A DNA stretch of 64,000 bases from Warburgia ugandensis (lineage: Eukaryota; Streptophyta; Magnoliopsida; Canellales; Canellaceae), in NCBI GenBank assembly GCA_035236585.1, contig CP141132.1:58935880-58999879 (forward strand), written 5' to 3'. Below, piece after piece: positions 63,722-64,000 of the stretch. The notes beneath the pieces are model-generated. The model made no database searches. It was given only the letters and a program-made list of their open reading frames with translations, and was not told where the DNA came from. A program made the translations under genes and the position numbers. Within the stretch, counting starts at the first letter, position 1; every line of letters begins with the position of its first letter.

Positions 63722-64000
63722 ACCATCATCATCATCATCATTAAGACGTTATCCTAATTAGCGGTCGGCCACATGAATCTTGTTCCTCCATTCCCCTTTA
63801 TTAAGTATCATGACTTCATTTAGTCCCAAAGGTTTTAAATCTTTTTTCATCACTTCTACCCATGTTCTTTTGGGCCTTCCCCTTATCCTTTTAGAACCTT
63901 GGACTTGCATTGTCTCACTCCTAACCAGTGCCATTTTCGGTCTTTGTTGGATATGTCCAAACCATCTAAGTCTAATCTCCCTCATCTTGTTACCTACTGG
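63722..64000 (-). mobile_element. RTE-type LINE, copy 3 (runs off the window)
   Basis: From the TCATCA tail (63722-63742) the minus strand encodes MREIRLRWFGHIQQRPKMAL, RIRGRPKRTWVEVMKKDLK and [20 protein letters not shown], the same C-terminus as the copies at 20149 and 51203. Only the 3' end lies in the window. Confidence 0.92.

Overview
This is plant nuclear DNA: AT-rich, full of dinucleotide microsatellites, plant-type retrotransposons (chromovirus, Athila/Tat-like Gypsy, RTE-type LINEs, an Au-SINE 3' end) and spliceosomal introns. The sequence suggests a flowering plant but does not fix the species. Nothing prokaryotic is present.

One host gene is well supported. It lies on the minus strand in five exons between 22902 and 5740 and encodes a 147-residue longin-like protein that I recognise as LOLITA, the small (sigma-like) subunit of the plant TPLATE/TSET endocytic adaptor complex. 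All four introns have GT..AG ends and the reading frame closes exactly. Intron sizes differ sharply: intron 1 is 9727 bp, intron 2 is 6529 bp, intron 3 is 78 bp and intron 4 is 385 bp. Intron 2 holds a 5.56-kb Gypsy chromovirus in the gene's orientation. Intron 1 holds a 1.9-kb RTE-type LINE (antisense, with an exact 17-bp target-site duplication), an older Gypsy pol fragment, an Au-SINE 3' fragment and a SINE-like sequence.

Layout: 0.2-2.4 kb, end of a decayed Gypsy element (plus strand). 2.4-5.7 kb, no certain gene, one compound microsatellite and a short coding-like stretch. 5.7-22.9 kb, the LOLITA gene with its inserted elements. 22.9-23.75 kb, GC-richer 5' region and a possible divergent first exon. 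25.3-31.5 kb, Athila-like element with gag but no pol. 32.06-35.33 kb, a solo LTR with a perfect GAGGA duplication. 35.3-51.2 kb, no recognisable gene; it holds microsatellites, a 34/68-bp tandem array, a MITE-like inverted repeat and a dispersed repeat pair. 51.2-52.5 kb, a second truncated LINE. 52.5-63.7 kb, a second Athila-like element whose integrase is split by a 4.9-kb relative of the solo LTR. 63.7-64.0 kb, a third LINE copy running off the window.

Apart from LOLITA, every recognisable coding region belongs to a transposable element, and all of these are broken. No new multi-gene system is visible. The most notable points are the TE-expanded LOLITA gene, the rearranged chromovirus (no RNase H, duplicated LTR-gag segment), the solo-LTR family with a conserved hairpin, and the tandem array that changes from a 34-bp to a 68-bp unit. 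Coordinates of exons, LTR ends, target-site duplications and the PBS were read base by base; limits of degraded elements are approximate.
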